From contig JAODUO010000111.1 of assembly GCA_025642075.2 (NCBI GenBank), positions 204,501 through 268,500 on the forward strand: a stretch of 64,000 nucleotides of DNA, read 5' to 3'. This document shows, piece after piece, positions 58,501-64,000 of the stretch; the first letter of the stretch is position 1; every line of letters starts with the position of its first letter. The notes beneath the pieces are model-generated. The model worked only from the letters and a program-made list of their open reading frames with translations. It searched no databases and had not been told where the DNA came from. The translations under genes were made by a program, and so were the position numbers. Source of the DNA: Ridgeia piscesae (taxonomy: Eukaryota; Annelida; Polychaeta; Sabellida; Siboglinidae).

Positions 58501-59047
58501 AATGTTTTAACATGTTTTGACAATAGTAAAATCACTGGGGCATTCCAACCAAAAGTGGTGCATTGCGACTTCGTGGTTGGAGCTTTGCTATTTCGCAGTT
58601 GGGGCATTGCGACTTTGCGATTGGTGCATTGCGACTAGGTTTGGGGCATTCTGGTCGACGTAGGGCATTCAGGCAGAGGGGCATTACGACTATAATTCAT
58701 TATAATTAATATGCTTTGCCTGGCCCGATGACTGTACCCGGATGACAGATACTGAATGACGGACCTTACGAGAAATTACACCAAATTTGAAAACAATTGT
58801 AGTTTTACTAACCAAACTGCGTGGGGCCGGATATAGAAAAGGCCCAACAGAATATGGCAGCAGTAAATCTATAATATCGACTCTAACTTGGTCAATATGG
58901 GCGATAATATATCAATTGAACAATCCATTTAATCAATTTCCCGTTATGCAAACGTACTTCGTCGTGGTAGGATCCCGCATCACGTTTGATCCAGTTTTGT
59001 AGTTGTGGAAGGTTAGTCGGCAACTTGTTGTTGTTTTTCGTACTCAT
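40476..59047 (-). CDS. SDAD1: SDAD1 / SDA1 homologue, 60S ribosome biogenesis factor; 21 coding exons, complete
   Basis: SDA1 family proteins act in the nucleolus and nucleus in 60S pre-ribosome maturation and export; yeast Sda1 is also tied to G1 progression and actin organisation (family knowledge). I assembled 21 exons by hand: 59047-58958, 56884-56780, 56412-56314, 55843-55661, 55190-55125, 54783-54691, 54054-53974, 52092-51991, 51143-51074, 50162-50059, 49531-49474, 48652-48594, 47452-47376, 47216-47119, 46421-46345, 45663-45543, 44471-44389, 43572-43370, 43182-43098, 41146-40988, 40526-40476. Phases agree at every junction, and the product is 687 residues, the length I recall for the human protein. 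Recognition rests on near-identical stretches: [16 protein letters not shown] at the start, [68 protein letters not shown] and SFQEKQ near the end. The family's N-terminal NUC130/3NT-type region falls at about residues 60-115. Acidic tracts (exons 7 and 17) and a lysine-rich C terminus are typical. All introns are GT-AG except intron 11, which is GC-AG. Confidence 0.97.
40600..40975. repeat. 15-bp degenerate array in SDAD1 intron 20
   Basis: Plus-strand unit close to CCTTATGAGACAACC, about 24 copies with substitutions. On the minus strand it is open in the frame of exon 20 and reads as variants of a five-residue HKGLS/F repeat. Confidence 0.93.
40988..41146 (-). CDS. SDAD1: SDAD1 exon 20 (residues 619-671)
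   Basis: Acceptor ggtgcag, donor gtacgt, 159 bp, phase 0/0. It contains [20 protein letters not shown] and [10 protein letters not shown], the conserved C-terminal basic motif. The reading frame continues open into the intron for 134 more codons. Confidence 0.95.
41429..42501. repeat. 47-bp minisatellite in SDAD1 intron 19, about 23 copies
   Basis: The unit reads CCACAAGCCAGGGATGTCTG, then CCTTGCAAAACTAGCCGTGG, then CAGATCC. Copies differ by few substitutions (GATGT/GACGT, TTG/TTA) and small deletions near 41640-41700 and 41940. Confidence 0.97.
43098..43182 (-). CDS. SDAD1: SDAD1 exon 19 (residues 590-618)
   Basis: Acceptor ctttcag, donor gtgagt, 85 bp, phase 2/0. It encodes [20 protein letters not shown] and then ESRLATVM, matching LSLRDIERLHKK and DKETRLATAM. 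Confidence 0.95.
43370..43572 (-). CDS. SDAD1: SDAD1 exon 18 (residues 523-590 start)
   Basis: Acceptor caccag, donor gtgagg, 203 bp, ends phase 2. It contains [20 protein letters not shown], the family signature SRVLTQEDFQKIRM, followed by a basic stretch KGKRKHSE. Confidence 0.96.
43798..44217. mobile_element. Inverted-terminal-repeat element with CAGGGTC ends, in SDAD1 intron 17
   Basis: The left end CAGGGTCCATACGCTTCCG and the right end GGCTTTTTAAGACCCTG are inverted. Internal TTCAAGACTTT motifs pair near both ends. About 420 bp and non-coding. Similar CAGGGTTC-type elements with CAAGACTTTCAAGG interiors are widespread in animals. Confidence 0.7.
44389..44471 (-). CDS. SDAD1: SDAD1 exon 17 (residues 495-522), acidic
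   Basis: Acceptor tctcag, donor gtaagc, 83 bp, phase 1/0. It encodes [20 protein letters not shown] and then VSHSEGEA, equivalent to the family's SEEEDADGEWIDVQHSSDE region. Confidence 0.95.
45105..45465 (-). pseudogene. CR1/Jockey-like LINE RT remnant in SDAD1 intron 16
   Basis: Minus-strand frames read TIVRPHLE, a stop, then [20 protein letters not shown], then after a frameshift [15 protein letters not shown], and finally [15 protein letters not shown]. Order and content match the end of non-LTR reverse transcriptases. At least one stop and one frameshift are present. Confidence 0.8.
45543..45663 (-). CDS. SDAD1: SDAD1 exon 16 (residues 455-495 start)
   Basis: Acceptor ctcccag, donor gtaagt, 121 bp, ends phase 1. 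It contains [23 protein letters not shown] and an acidic end. The segment after GKPTEA (MRECQPL) is less like other species than the rest of the exon. Confidence 0.94.
46345..46421 (-). CDS. SDAD1: SDAD1 exon 15 (residues 429-454)
   Basis: Acceptor ctgtag, donor gtaagt, 77 bp, phase 1/0. It encodes [20 protein letters not shown] and then LHKRDR. Confidence 0.95.
47119..47216 (-). CDS. SDAD1: SDAD1 exon 14 (residues 396-429 start)
   Basis: Acceptor tttgcag, donor gtaagt, 98 bp, phase 2/1. It encodes [20 protein letters not shown] and then [12 protein letters not shown], matching INAIKEI, CPLAM and YKTHKDK of the human protein. Confidence 0.95.
47376..47452 (-). CDS. SDAD1: SDAD1 exon 13 (residues 371-396 start)
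   Basis: Acceptor gtttttag, donor gtaagt, 77 bp, ends phase 2. It encodes [20 protein letters not shown] and then EVMAV, matching the family's TVANNFVTDKNSGEVM. Confidence 0.95.
48594..48652 (-). CDS. SDAD1: SDAD1 exon 12 (residues 351-370), partly triplicated
   Basis: Acceptor tgtttag, donor gtagga, 59 bp, phase 1/0. It encodes [20 protein letters not shown]. Two further partial copies with acceptors lie just upstream in transcription (48709-48920). They lack the final bases and donor, so this copy is the only complete one. Confidence 0.92.
48603..48920. repeat. 106-bp tandem triplication containing SDAD1 exon 12
   Basis: Three copies start at 48603, 48709 and 48815. The first overlaps the functional exon. 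Copies 2 and 3 share two substitutions in the exon part (encoding AVHASHELV instead of AAQASHELV) and have CAG in place of TAG at the acceptor. Both diverge before the donor into ATATAAC. Confidence 0.95.
49474..49531 (-). CDS. SDAD1: SDAD1 exon 11 (residues 332-351 start), GC donor
   Basis: Acceptor gttccag, 58 bp, ends phase 1. It encodes [19 protein letters not shown]. The 5' splice site reads GAG followed by gcaagt, a GC-AG intron whose other donor positions match consensus well, as is usual for GC donors. No GT donor nearby preserves the frame into exon 12. Confidence 0.92.
50059..50162 (-). CDS. SDAD1: SDAD1 exon 10 (residues 297-331)
   Basis: Acceptor gtcgtag, donor gtatgt, 104 bp, phase 1/0. 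It completes Gly297, then [20 protein letters not shown] and [14 protein letters not shown]. Confidence 0.95.
50495..50660 (+). pseudogene. LINE ORF2 C-terminal remnant in SDAD1 intron 9
   Basis: One plus frame reads [20 protein letters not shown] followed by [15 protein letters not shown] and a stop. This resembles the WRxxLxxDLxxxGxxWxxxxxxAxDRxxWRxLV end of many retroelement proteins. The preceding part is frameshifted. Confidence 0.55.
50925..51065. repeat. 20-bp minisatellite next to the SDAD1 exon 9 donor
   Basis: About seven copies of a unit like GGGTACACTATGACCCCTGG. On the minus strand the units share ACCCCCAGGG with the last bases of exon 9 and its donor. Confidence 0.9.
51074..51143 (-). 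CDS. SDAD1: SDAD1 exon 9 (residues 274-297 start)
   Basis: Acceptor gttgcag, donor gtgagc, 70 bp, ends phase 1. It encodes [20 protein letters not shown] and then DPQ. The polylysine and [13 protein letters not shown] are diagnostic. A G/C-rich minisatellite begins a few bases past the donor. Confidence 0.95.
51422..51435. promoter_or_regulatory. Perfect palindromic RFX X-box in SDAD1 intron 8
   Basis: GTTGCCATGGCAAC is an exact 14-bp palindrome and the canonical RFX-factor site. It lies inside an intron, so an enhancer role is only a possibility. Confidence 0.45.
51991..52092 (-). CDS. SDAD1: SDAD1 exon 8 (residues 240-273), basic
   Basis: Acceptor tatgcag, donor gtactt, 102 bp, phase 0/0. 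It encodes [20 protein letters not shown] and then [14 protein letters not shown], the lysine/arginine-rich segment that follows the acidic tract in the family. Confidence 0.94.
52338..53973. repeat. 23-bp minisatellite of exon 7 end plus splice donor, about 70 copies
   Basis: On the coding (minus) strand the unit is GAGGATGATGAG, then GTAATGACAGT. That is the last bases of SDAD1 exon 7 joined to its donor. It runs unbroken from the exon 7 donor through most of intron 7, with point variants, single-base indels and a cluster of shorter units near 53650-53820. The plus strand reads as a 485-codon open frame, which is a by-product of the repeat. Confidence 0.97.
53974..54054 (-). CDS. SDAD1: SDAD1 exon 7 (residues 213-239), acidic; source of a satellite
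   Basis: Acceptor ctccag, donor gtaatg, 81 bp, phase 0/0. It encodes [20 protein letters not shown] and then SDSEDDE. The last 18 bases plus the donor are the unit that is tandemly repeated across the following intron, so many identical donors follow the authentic one. I chose the first donor because it keeps the frame into exon 8, whereas the next one introduces a stop. Confidence 0.93.
54225..54450 (+). pseudogene. Penelope-like element GIY-YIG endonuclease fragment in SDAD1 intron 6
   Basis: The plus-strand frame reads [20 protein letters not shown], then [20 protein letters not shown], then [17 protein letters not shown] and a stop. CxxxYIGET, SAVxEH, the spaced H and IKEAxxIH are the C-terminal GIY-YIG endonuclease pattern of Penelope-like retroelements. 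The rest of the element is missing. Confidence 0.82.
54691..54783 (-). CDS. SDAD1: SDAD1 exon 6 (residues 182-212)
   Basis: Acceptor tatacag, donor gtaagt, 93 bp, phase 0/0. It encodes [20 protein letters not shown] and then [11 protein letters not shown], as in other SDA1 proteins. Confidence 0.95.
55125..55190 (-). CDS. SDAD1: SDAD1 exon 5 (residues 160-181)
   Basis: Acceptor ctttcag, donor gtaagt, 66 bp, phase 0/0. It encodes [20 protein letters not shown], which joins exon 4 without a gap relative to the family. Confidence 0.95.
55322..55585 (+). mobile_element. tRNA-derived SINE in SDAD1 intron 4
   Basis: B-box-like CAGGTTTGAATCC, ACAGATCTGTCATCGAGTG and tail CTGTGTTATAAAATAACTTA. Opposite in orientation to SDAD1. 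Confidence 0.75.
55661..55843 (-). CDS. SDAD1: SDAD1 exon 4 (residues 99-159)
   Basis: Acceptor attacag, donor gtgagt, 183 bp, phase 0/0. It encodes [32 protein letters not shown] and [11 protein letters not shown], the best conserved block of the N-terminal half. Confidence 0.96.
56314..56412 (-). CDS. SDAD1: SDAD1 exon 3 (residues 66-98)
   Basis: Acceptor caccag, donor gtgcgt, 99 bp, phase 0/0. It contains [17 protein letters not shown] and [10 protein letters not shown], strongly conserved in SDA1 proteins. Confidence 0.95.
56780..56884 (-). CDS. SDAD1: SDAD1 exon 2 (residues 31-65)
   Basis: Acceptor tttcag, donor gtatga, 105 bp, phase 0/0. It encodes [12 protein letters not shown] through LVMFLAQ, matching the family's QQYNHY and LVMFMAQ segments. 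Confidence 0.95.
56974..57359. mobile_element. MITE-like element in SDAD1 intron 1
   Basis: Inverted ends ATTGGGCACTTGTGTAGAAT and ATTCTACACAAGTGCCTAAC, with looser pairing over about 65 bp. About 385 bp long, no coding capacity seen. Confidence 0.75.
57636..58706. mobile_element. Fold-back DNA transposon with long repetitive inverted ends, in SDAD1 intron 1
   Basis: The left arm (to about 57805) and right arm (from about 58530) are inverted copies, starting ATTATAATG and ending CATTATAAT. Both are built from sub-repeats around GTCGCAATGCCCC. TAAT flanks both ends (57632-57635 and 58707-58710), a likely target duplication. The core holds four tandem copies of a unit of about 95-125 bp (TTCCAGTTGTACTTGTTT through TAACATCTTTTTTGTTAGA). 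No transposase frame is seen, so it is non-autonomous. Confidence 0.85.
58958..59047 (-). CDS. SDAD1: SDAD1 exon 1 (residues 1-30)
   Basis: The ATG at 59047-59045 opens a frame beginning [16 protein letters not shown], the conserved SDA1 start. The exon ends at GAA followed by donor gtacgt, phase 0. The start lies inside the promoter shared with ANAPC15. Confidence 0.95.
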
Positions 59048-59397
59048 TTTGACGTCAATATATCAGTGTAAACAACCAGAATTTAGAACATGTGGCCGGA
59101 AGTTTTTTTACTAACCGTATGCTTCCTTATTTACCCGACGTTGCAGGTCACAGTTAATAATTTAATTAAAATACAACATTTTTACCCACTGGCTTGTTGC
59201 ACATCTGGGTATATCAATGTTTGCTTCATATATTTTCTTTGATTTATCTAAATACTTGAAAAACCTTAAATGAAATCATATAATAACGACAGCATATAAT
59301 TGTTAGGCAATAAAAATGTGCCCCCTCTATCGGGCTTTAAAAATCACAAAACTATCCGCCAGATGGCGGAAGTGTTCCCAACTTATTCGAAAAAACC
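59048..59397. promoter_or_regulatory. Bidirectional promoter between SDAD1 and ANAPC15
   Basis: 350 bp separate the two divergent start codons, so both 5' UTRs and the core promoter must fit here unless upstream noncoding exons exist. I see an ETS/GABP-type CCGGAAGT at 59097-59104, near the SDAD1 side. A YY1/TISU-like AGATGGCGG at 59361-59369 overlaps a second ETS-like CGGAAGTG at 59367-59374. There is no TATA box at a sensible position. ETS and YY1 sites are known to be common in housekeeping bidirectional promoters. The region between is AT-rich rather than a strong CpG island. Confidence 0.8.
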
Positions 59398-59523
59398 ATG
59401 TCAGGACCGCTGTTATTTCCTAATTTGCTTCCTCGAGTCGTTGATCGGTTGTGGTTCAATGTTGACAAGCCTTGTGATGACGAAAATGAATTGTCGAAAC
59501 TCGAGGAGGAACACCAAGATTGG
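59398..59523 (+). CDS. ANAPC15: ANAPC15 exon 1 (residues 1-42)
   Basis: The start has A at -3. The exon ends at HQDW followed by donor gtaact, phase 0. The start matches the known N terminus of the family. Confidence 0.93.
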
Positions 59524-60865
59524 GTAACTGAAAGATTTAGTTCTTGTGATCATTTGTATCTCCGTGCCCCCGGATCAGACTATATTATTATAGACAGTAT
59601 AGTATAATCACTATGTATACTATCAATCAATGATCTCATGATGATGATTGCGATTGTGATTGACAGTTTGTCAGAAAAATTCTCAATCTGTATAGTCTAG
59701 TTTAGCCAATTAAGACGTTTTAATTGACTTTTGACAGTTGAACTTGATGACTTGAATCTTCAGTATCATCAGTCTGAAGATCCATCATATTTACATGGTT
59801 AAGTGGGATGTCTATGACTATCACTATGTTTGTGTACCAATATTCAATTCAATAACTTTATTCTGGAACATTACATCCATATTATATCAAAATGTAAACC
59901 AGACTATGACTAATAACTATTTACATAAGCACATTTCACCAATGGTAATACAGTGGTGATATGTACAAGGTATCACTATACTCATGAGACTCTGTAATAT
60001 TGCGTTGCCCGATCTCTATACATAATACACGTTGTAAAACTATGTCTATACATATGTTTTCTTATTAACATTTTACATGTGGGTAAGCCTTTTGACACAA
60101 ACATATAACTCGCACTACAATCTTGAGGTTCATTGCATAACAATCTAGACATTATTATATGCCACACACAGTTTTCTAATCGAATCTGCTCTATAGCAAC
60201 ACCACAGCTGGCAGGTATACCTAAGCATAAATTCTCTTCTATTGCCTAGACATGTCATCATTATCACTGAGATTTTCTGTGACAATATGCTGAAGATATT
60301 TACTCTTACTAAGGTAATCCTTTTCACTGTTTCCCCATTAAACAAAAAGTTTGGAATGTGTATATCATTGACAACTTTATAAAAAAAATAGCGTAACATT
60401 ACTTTTGGTAGTATTGTATTTAATATCATGTTGACAGTTCTATCCCATATTCTGAACACTGAACGCACAGATAATAACATTGACAAACCATGAGCACTAT
60501 ATAGTTATCAGCATACATCAAATGGTTAATTCACCAGGAACCTATTATGCATCCAGCATTTACATTGTTTAGTTTTTTACTGAGCTTATCCATGTAAACA
60601 GAAAAAAATAAGGAGAGAGAATTCCTCCTTGACGCACCATGTTACTAACAGAACTATTGTTGGACATGATACATTTTCAACGTACATACATTTTTTGAGT
60701 AGTAAACCAAGATATTAAAATCCTAAATAATTATTTATATACACAGGTATGCCCCGCTTTATAACTGTTTCAAATAGAACATCATAATTTACGTGATCAA
60801 AAGTTTTGGACGTACCTGGGGTACTATTCATACAAACTCCTATATTTTAGTACAGCCCCTTTGAA

Positions 60866-60915
<50 letters not shown>

Positions 60916-62862
60916 AAGTTTACCCGTGGCTTGTTTGAGTGTTTTTATAGTAGTGGTTATCGCACACATGATATTTTCATGATATTTTTATAAGTCTGGT
61001 TTATACAGTTTAATACAGTTGCGGTCTTTACACAACAAAACATCAGTTGGTATCTCAAATTTGTTTAGTAGAAATGTAGGAATTCTGTTTGTACACCATA
61101 CTCATAAAGTACATTTTTGCTCTGTGCAGACCAGTAAATTTTGCATCTAACATTATGGGATGTCCCATGTTCAATGTCAGAAGCTAATAATAAAGTGATC
61201 AAATAGTGGGTATAATCTTCCATTTAACTGGCCTAAATTATTAGAGCTTTTCAAAATGGTTTTACCATCTTTTTCAATATATGTTCGGAATGTCATTAGA
61301 TTACGGTACAAAGAATGTGAAAGAAGTCATATATTATATTTTTAAACATATTTCAGATCAATTGAATGTAAACAAGCCAATGTCACAGGACATGAGCAAC
61401 TAGTGCATCCCAGAGACATCAGGACCGCAAAGACAATGTCTTGCAATTTCTAGATATGTAGAAATATGGGTGGACGGGTGGTAGACAGGTAAAAAAAATA
61501 AGGAGCAAAAAAAGGTCTTCCAAAACCATAGATATTGTTAGTTATGCCTTGAAAGTGAGTGAAAATGGTGTCACATGTGTGTTTGTAGTCCATTTCAGGT
61601 AAACATTTCAAAGTTAACCATATGTCCACCAAAACGTGTGACGTGACTGGCAATAATTTTATCCTGCATAAAGCCCTGATTATGACCATTCATGTGGCAT
61701 TATTGTAGAGTGGCAATTGATGATGTAATTGGGAAACACGTTTGACAGCTTGTCTCCTGAGTTTGGTCTTTTTAACTCTTTTATGATATGTTAGATAGTA
61801 ATGAGCATATAGCTAATGAACAGTGCATACCCCTGGTGCATGACAACAGATCCAGCAGGTCTGAGCTTATGTACTTCCACATTTCAGTATTTAAACTGAA
61901 TCAGTCAATTTGAATATTGAGTAAGTTTCAGCATGTAAAATGAGTCAATGACAGTGTCATGTTTTTCATTAACTTAGTAACCATTAACTTAGTAACCAAG
62001 TTAAATACTTGCAAGTTAACATAGCTATCATGAAAATAATCTTGTCTCTGAGAATGTTTTTACTGTGCAGGTATTTAACTCATCAGAGACACTTCAGACC
62101 AATTTGTGCAGCCTGCACCACAATGGGAACATTTGAGCAGTTGTGTAGTGCCAATCTGGAGACAAGAATAATATAATTGATTATATTTATATATTGTCTT
62201 GCAGTTGCAGTCTTTGGCAAAGAAACATGGTGACATTGTTCCCATTGGCACATCAGCTGAGGTAAGTTATGATGTTGCATGCGGATTTGCAGACAATAAC
62301 TTCATGGTAAATTAAATGTTACAATCCCTTCTGGATGATGCTTCATCATTATCCACTAAAAAATGAAATTTTAAATATTATGATAATGTTCACAATGATT
62401 GTGTGTAGCCAATGTGTATATTTGAATATCCAAAAGTAAAAATTATTAGCTGTCAAAAAATAAATATTCTGAGCACACACGTCCGTAGTTTAGTATGCAA
62501 CCACCATTGAATCTGACACAGTTGGTCAAGATGTAAAAGAAACAGTATACATACCAAACTGTTTTCAAAGTTAGCATACCAGATATTGCATAATTTAATG
62601 CAATCTTCTTAAAATGTATTTATTTACGCTGGCCTATTTTTATGTGTATATGCGTGCCTATGAATGGCTGGCCCCTACACAGGACACTTTAGAAATGCTA
62701 AGTAATAAAAATAATATCTGTTGACATATATTGCAGCACAAGGGAGAGGAGGAGGACGAGGAGGAGGAAGATGAGGATGCTGACATTGAGGATGAAAGTG
62801 ACACAAATGATGATGACGAGTTGGACGCTGACATGATAGATGACCATGATTCACCAGATGAC
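59398..62862 (+). CDS. ANAPC15: ANAPC15, anaphase-promoting complex subunit 15; 3' end beyond window
   Basis: APC15 (Mnd2 in yeast) is a small APC/C subunit that promotes Cdc20 turnover and release of the mitotic checkpoint complex (family knowledge). Three exons are visible: 59398-59523, 62205-62261 and 62737-62862, all phase 0, 103 residues together. Exon 1 reads MSGPLLFPNLLPRVVDRLWF and then NVDKPC, matching the human SLFPRVTETLWFNLDRPC. Exon 2 reads LQSLAKKHGDIVPIGTSAE. Exon 3 is the acidic tail ending in HDSPDD. The human protein continues after SPDDGE with a short acidic segment ending near QDQWMI. I found no such exon before 64000, so the terminal exon should lie to the right. A competing upstream ATG at 59363 is out of frame. 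Confidence 0.93.
59985..60830 (-). pseudogene. Non-LTR reverse transcriptase remnant in ANAPC15 intron 1
   Basis: In order on the minus strand: SKTFDHVNYDVLFETVIKRG, VRQGGILSPYFF, VYMDKLSKKLNNVNAGCIIG, MYADN, YTCQLWCCYRADSIRKLCVA and CSASYMFVSKGLPTCKML. These are successive blocks of a LINE reverse transcriptase and its C-terminal region. The catalytic YADD is YADN here, and several frameshifts and stops separate the blocks. It lies antisense to ANAPC15. Confidence 0.85.
60868..60912. repeat. AT microsatellite in ANAPC15 intron 1
   Basis: Uninterrupted TA dinucleotides. Confidence 0.95.
62205..62261 (+). CDS. ANAPC15: ANAPC15 exon 2 (residues 43-61)
   Basis: Acceptor cttgcag, donor gtaagt, 57 bp, phase 0/0. 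It encodes LQSLAKKHGDIVPIGTSAE, equivalent to the human [20 protein letters not shown]. Confidence 0.95.
62622..62712 (+). mobile_element. Second copy of the TAA-tailed element in ANAPC15 intron 2
   Basis: TGCCTATGAATGGCTGGCCC, then ACACTTTAGAAATGCT, then TAATAAAAATAA. It aligns with 15776-15872. Confidence 0.65.
62737..62862 (+). CDS. ANAPC15: ANAPC15 exon 3, acidic (residues 62-103)
   Basis: Acceptor attgcag, donor gtgagt, 126 bp, phase 0/0. It encodes a long Glu/Asp run with DMIDDHDSPDD at the end, as in the family's NDYNESPDD. Confidence 0.93.
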
Positions 62863-62907
62863 GTGAGTGTCTTGGAACGTCAGCACAAATATCTTTGGGT
62901 CTAACAT

Positions 62908-63195
62908 GTCACGAGACCATTATGACATGTCACGAGACCATTATGACATGTCACGAGACCTGTATGACATGTCACGAAACCTTTATAATATGTCACGAGA
63001 CCTTTATGACATGTCACGAGACCTTTATGACATGTCACGAAACCTGTATGACATGTCACGAGACCTTTATAATATGTCACAAGACCTTTATGACATGTCA
63101 CGAGACCTTTATGACATGTCACGAGACCTTTATGACATGTCACAAGACCTTTATAATATGTCATGAGACCTTTATGACATGTCACGAGACCTTTA
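62908..63195. repeat. 21-bp minisatellite in ANAPC15 intron 3, about 14 copies
   Basis: The unit ACATGTCACGAGACCTTTATG begins 46 bp past the exon 3 donor. Variants change CGAG to CAAG or TGAG and TGAC to TAAT. Confidence 0.96.
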
Positions 63196-63570
63196 TGCAG
63201 TCCTGAGTGAATGTTTATAAAGTTTTTCGTTGCTCCTAAAATTCCGCCCATCCACTCAAATGTTTGCCCAACCAAACTGAACCCTGCCTGTTCCAATTGA
63301 TGGATCGACAGGTGAGTGGTCTCTGTCTACATCACAGTCATAATTATACACATCACCTCTGTCAAACTTTGCCTACTAGAAATGACTACCTGTATATTAT
63401 TCTACCACATAAGTAGCATGACATCAGCCGTGTATTTCCCACATGCAGTTCTTACTTCTTGCATAACAAATTTTGCTCTGAGGTGTAACGGGGTTATTAC
63501 AAAGAAAAGCATCTAAACCAAGAACAAAATATACAACAGAATGTCTGGCAGATGAATATAATATATAATT
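63196..63570. other. ANAPC15 intron 3, no exon found
   Basis: I looked for a terminal exon encoding the short acidic C terminus of APC15 and did not find one here or in 63722-64000. Confidence 0.5.
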
Positions 63571-63724
<154 letters not shown>

Positions 63725-64000
63725 GTATTCAGCATCCATTTTGATGGCTTGTTGGAAATTAATGCTGGTCAATAGGTGAAATGATGTATACAAATGACAA
63801 ATAAACTGGGTTAATTAGAAAGTGATAAACTGGTACTATAGCGGCAATAATGTGTATTCATTTCACACGAGATCAAAATGTTACTTGGACTTGATTTCAA
63901 AAATTACAAAGATTCAGCAAAATGCAATTAGCCCCATACCAAGCGTAGCAACATTTTGTTTACAGTACTTTTTAAGGATAACTAAAGTTGTACTTAAGGC

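Noticed and set aside
63225..63320. Possible terminal exon of ANAPC15 ending at a GTGAGT
   Set aside because: The translation has no acidic or QDQW-like sequence, and it has a donor rather than a stop.

Overview
The window is nuclear DNA from an animal with large, repeat-filled introns. It is AT-rich and crowded with microsatellites, minisatellites and short transposon remnants, with GT-AG introns and CpG-rich sequence confined to a few islands. The two recognisable proteins resemble the human ones closely but diverge as an invertebrate's would. The repeat load (tRNA-derived SINEs, LINE tails, a Penelope-like GIY-YIG fragment, MITEs) suggests a marine lophotrochozoan such as a mollusc. The species assignment is inference.

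The gene content lies mostly in the right third. SDAD1 (SDA1 homologue, 60S ribosome biogenesis) runs on the minus strand from 59047 to 40476. I could place all 21 coding exons, with matching phases, giving 687 residues from start to stop. ANAPC15 (anaphase-promoting complex subunit 15) runs on the plus strand from 59398. Three coding exons are visible and the last one lies beyond the right edge. The two genes are head to head, with start codons 350 bp apart, around a compact promoter carrying ETS and YY1/TISU-like motifs. One links ribosome production and the other mitotic exit, both growth-related housekeeping roles.

A third gene, unidentified, lies on the minus strand at 22354-20167. Two exons in matching phase encode an acidic, serine-rich and then basic protein that continues leftward; I did not find the rest. 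A splice-acceptor-like sequence directly before its ATG suggests a 5' leader intron, and a CpG island at 37.0-38.1 kb is a possible but unproven upstream promoter.

Layout: 1-20 kb has no gene I can support. It holds AT microsatellites, one MITE, a near-perfect 110-bp palindrome, SINE tails, a LINE remnant and two or three weak promoter-like CpG patches. 20-25 kb holds the unidentified gene, a long CA tract in its intron, an 18-bp minisatellite before its first exon, and a 1-kb tetranucleotide array. 25-37 kb holds AT repeats, 45-bp, 35-bp and 53-bp satellite arrays, MITE and SINE copies and a TG tract. 37.0-38.1 kb is the CpG island. 40.2-59.05 kb is SDAD1. 59.4 kb to the end is ANAPC15.

The most unusual signals are inside SDAD1. 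(1) About 70 tandem copies of a 23-bp unit made from the 3' end of exon 7 plus its own 5' splice site fill intron 7. (2) Exon 12 and its acceptor are partly triplicated in a 106-bp tandem repeat. (3) Intron 20 is a 15-bp repeat array that stays open in frame with exon 20. (4) Intron 1 contains a fold-back transposon with long internally repetitive inverted ends and a probable TAAT target duplication.
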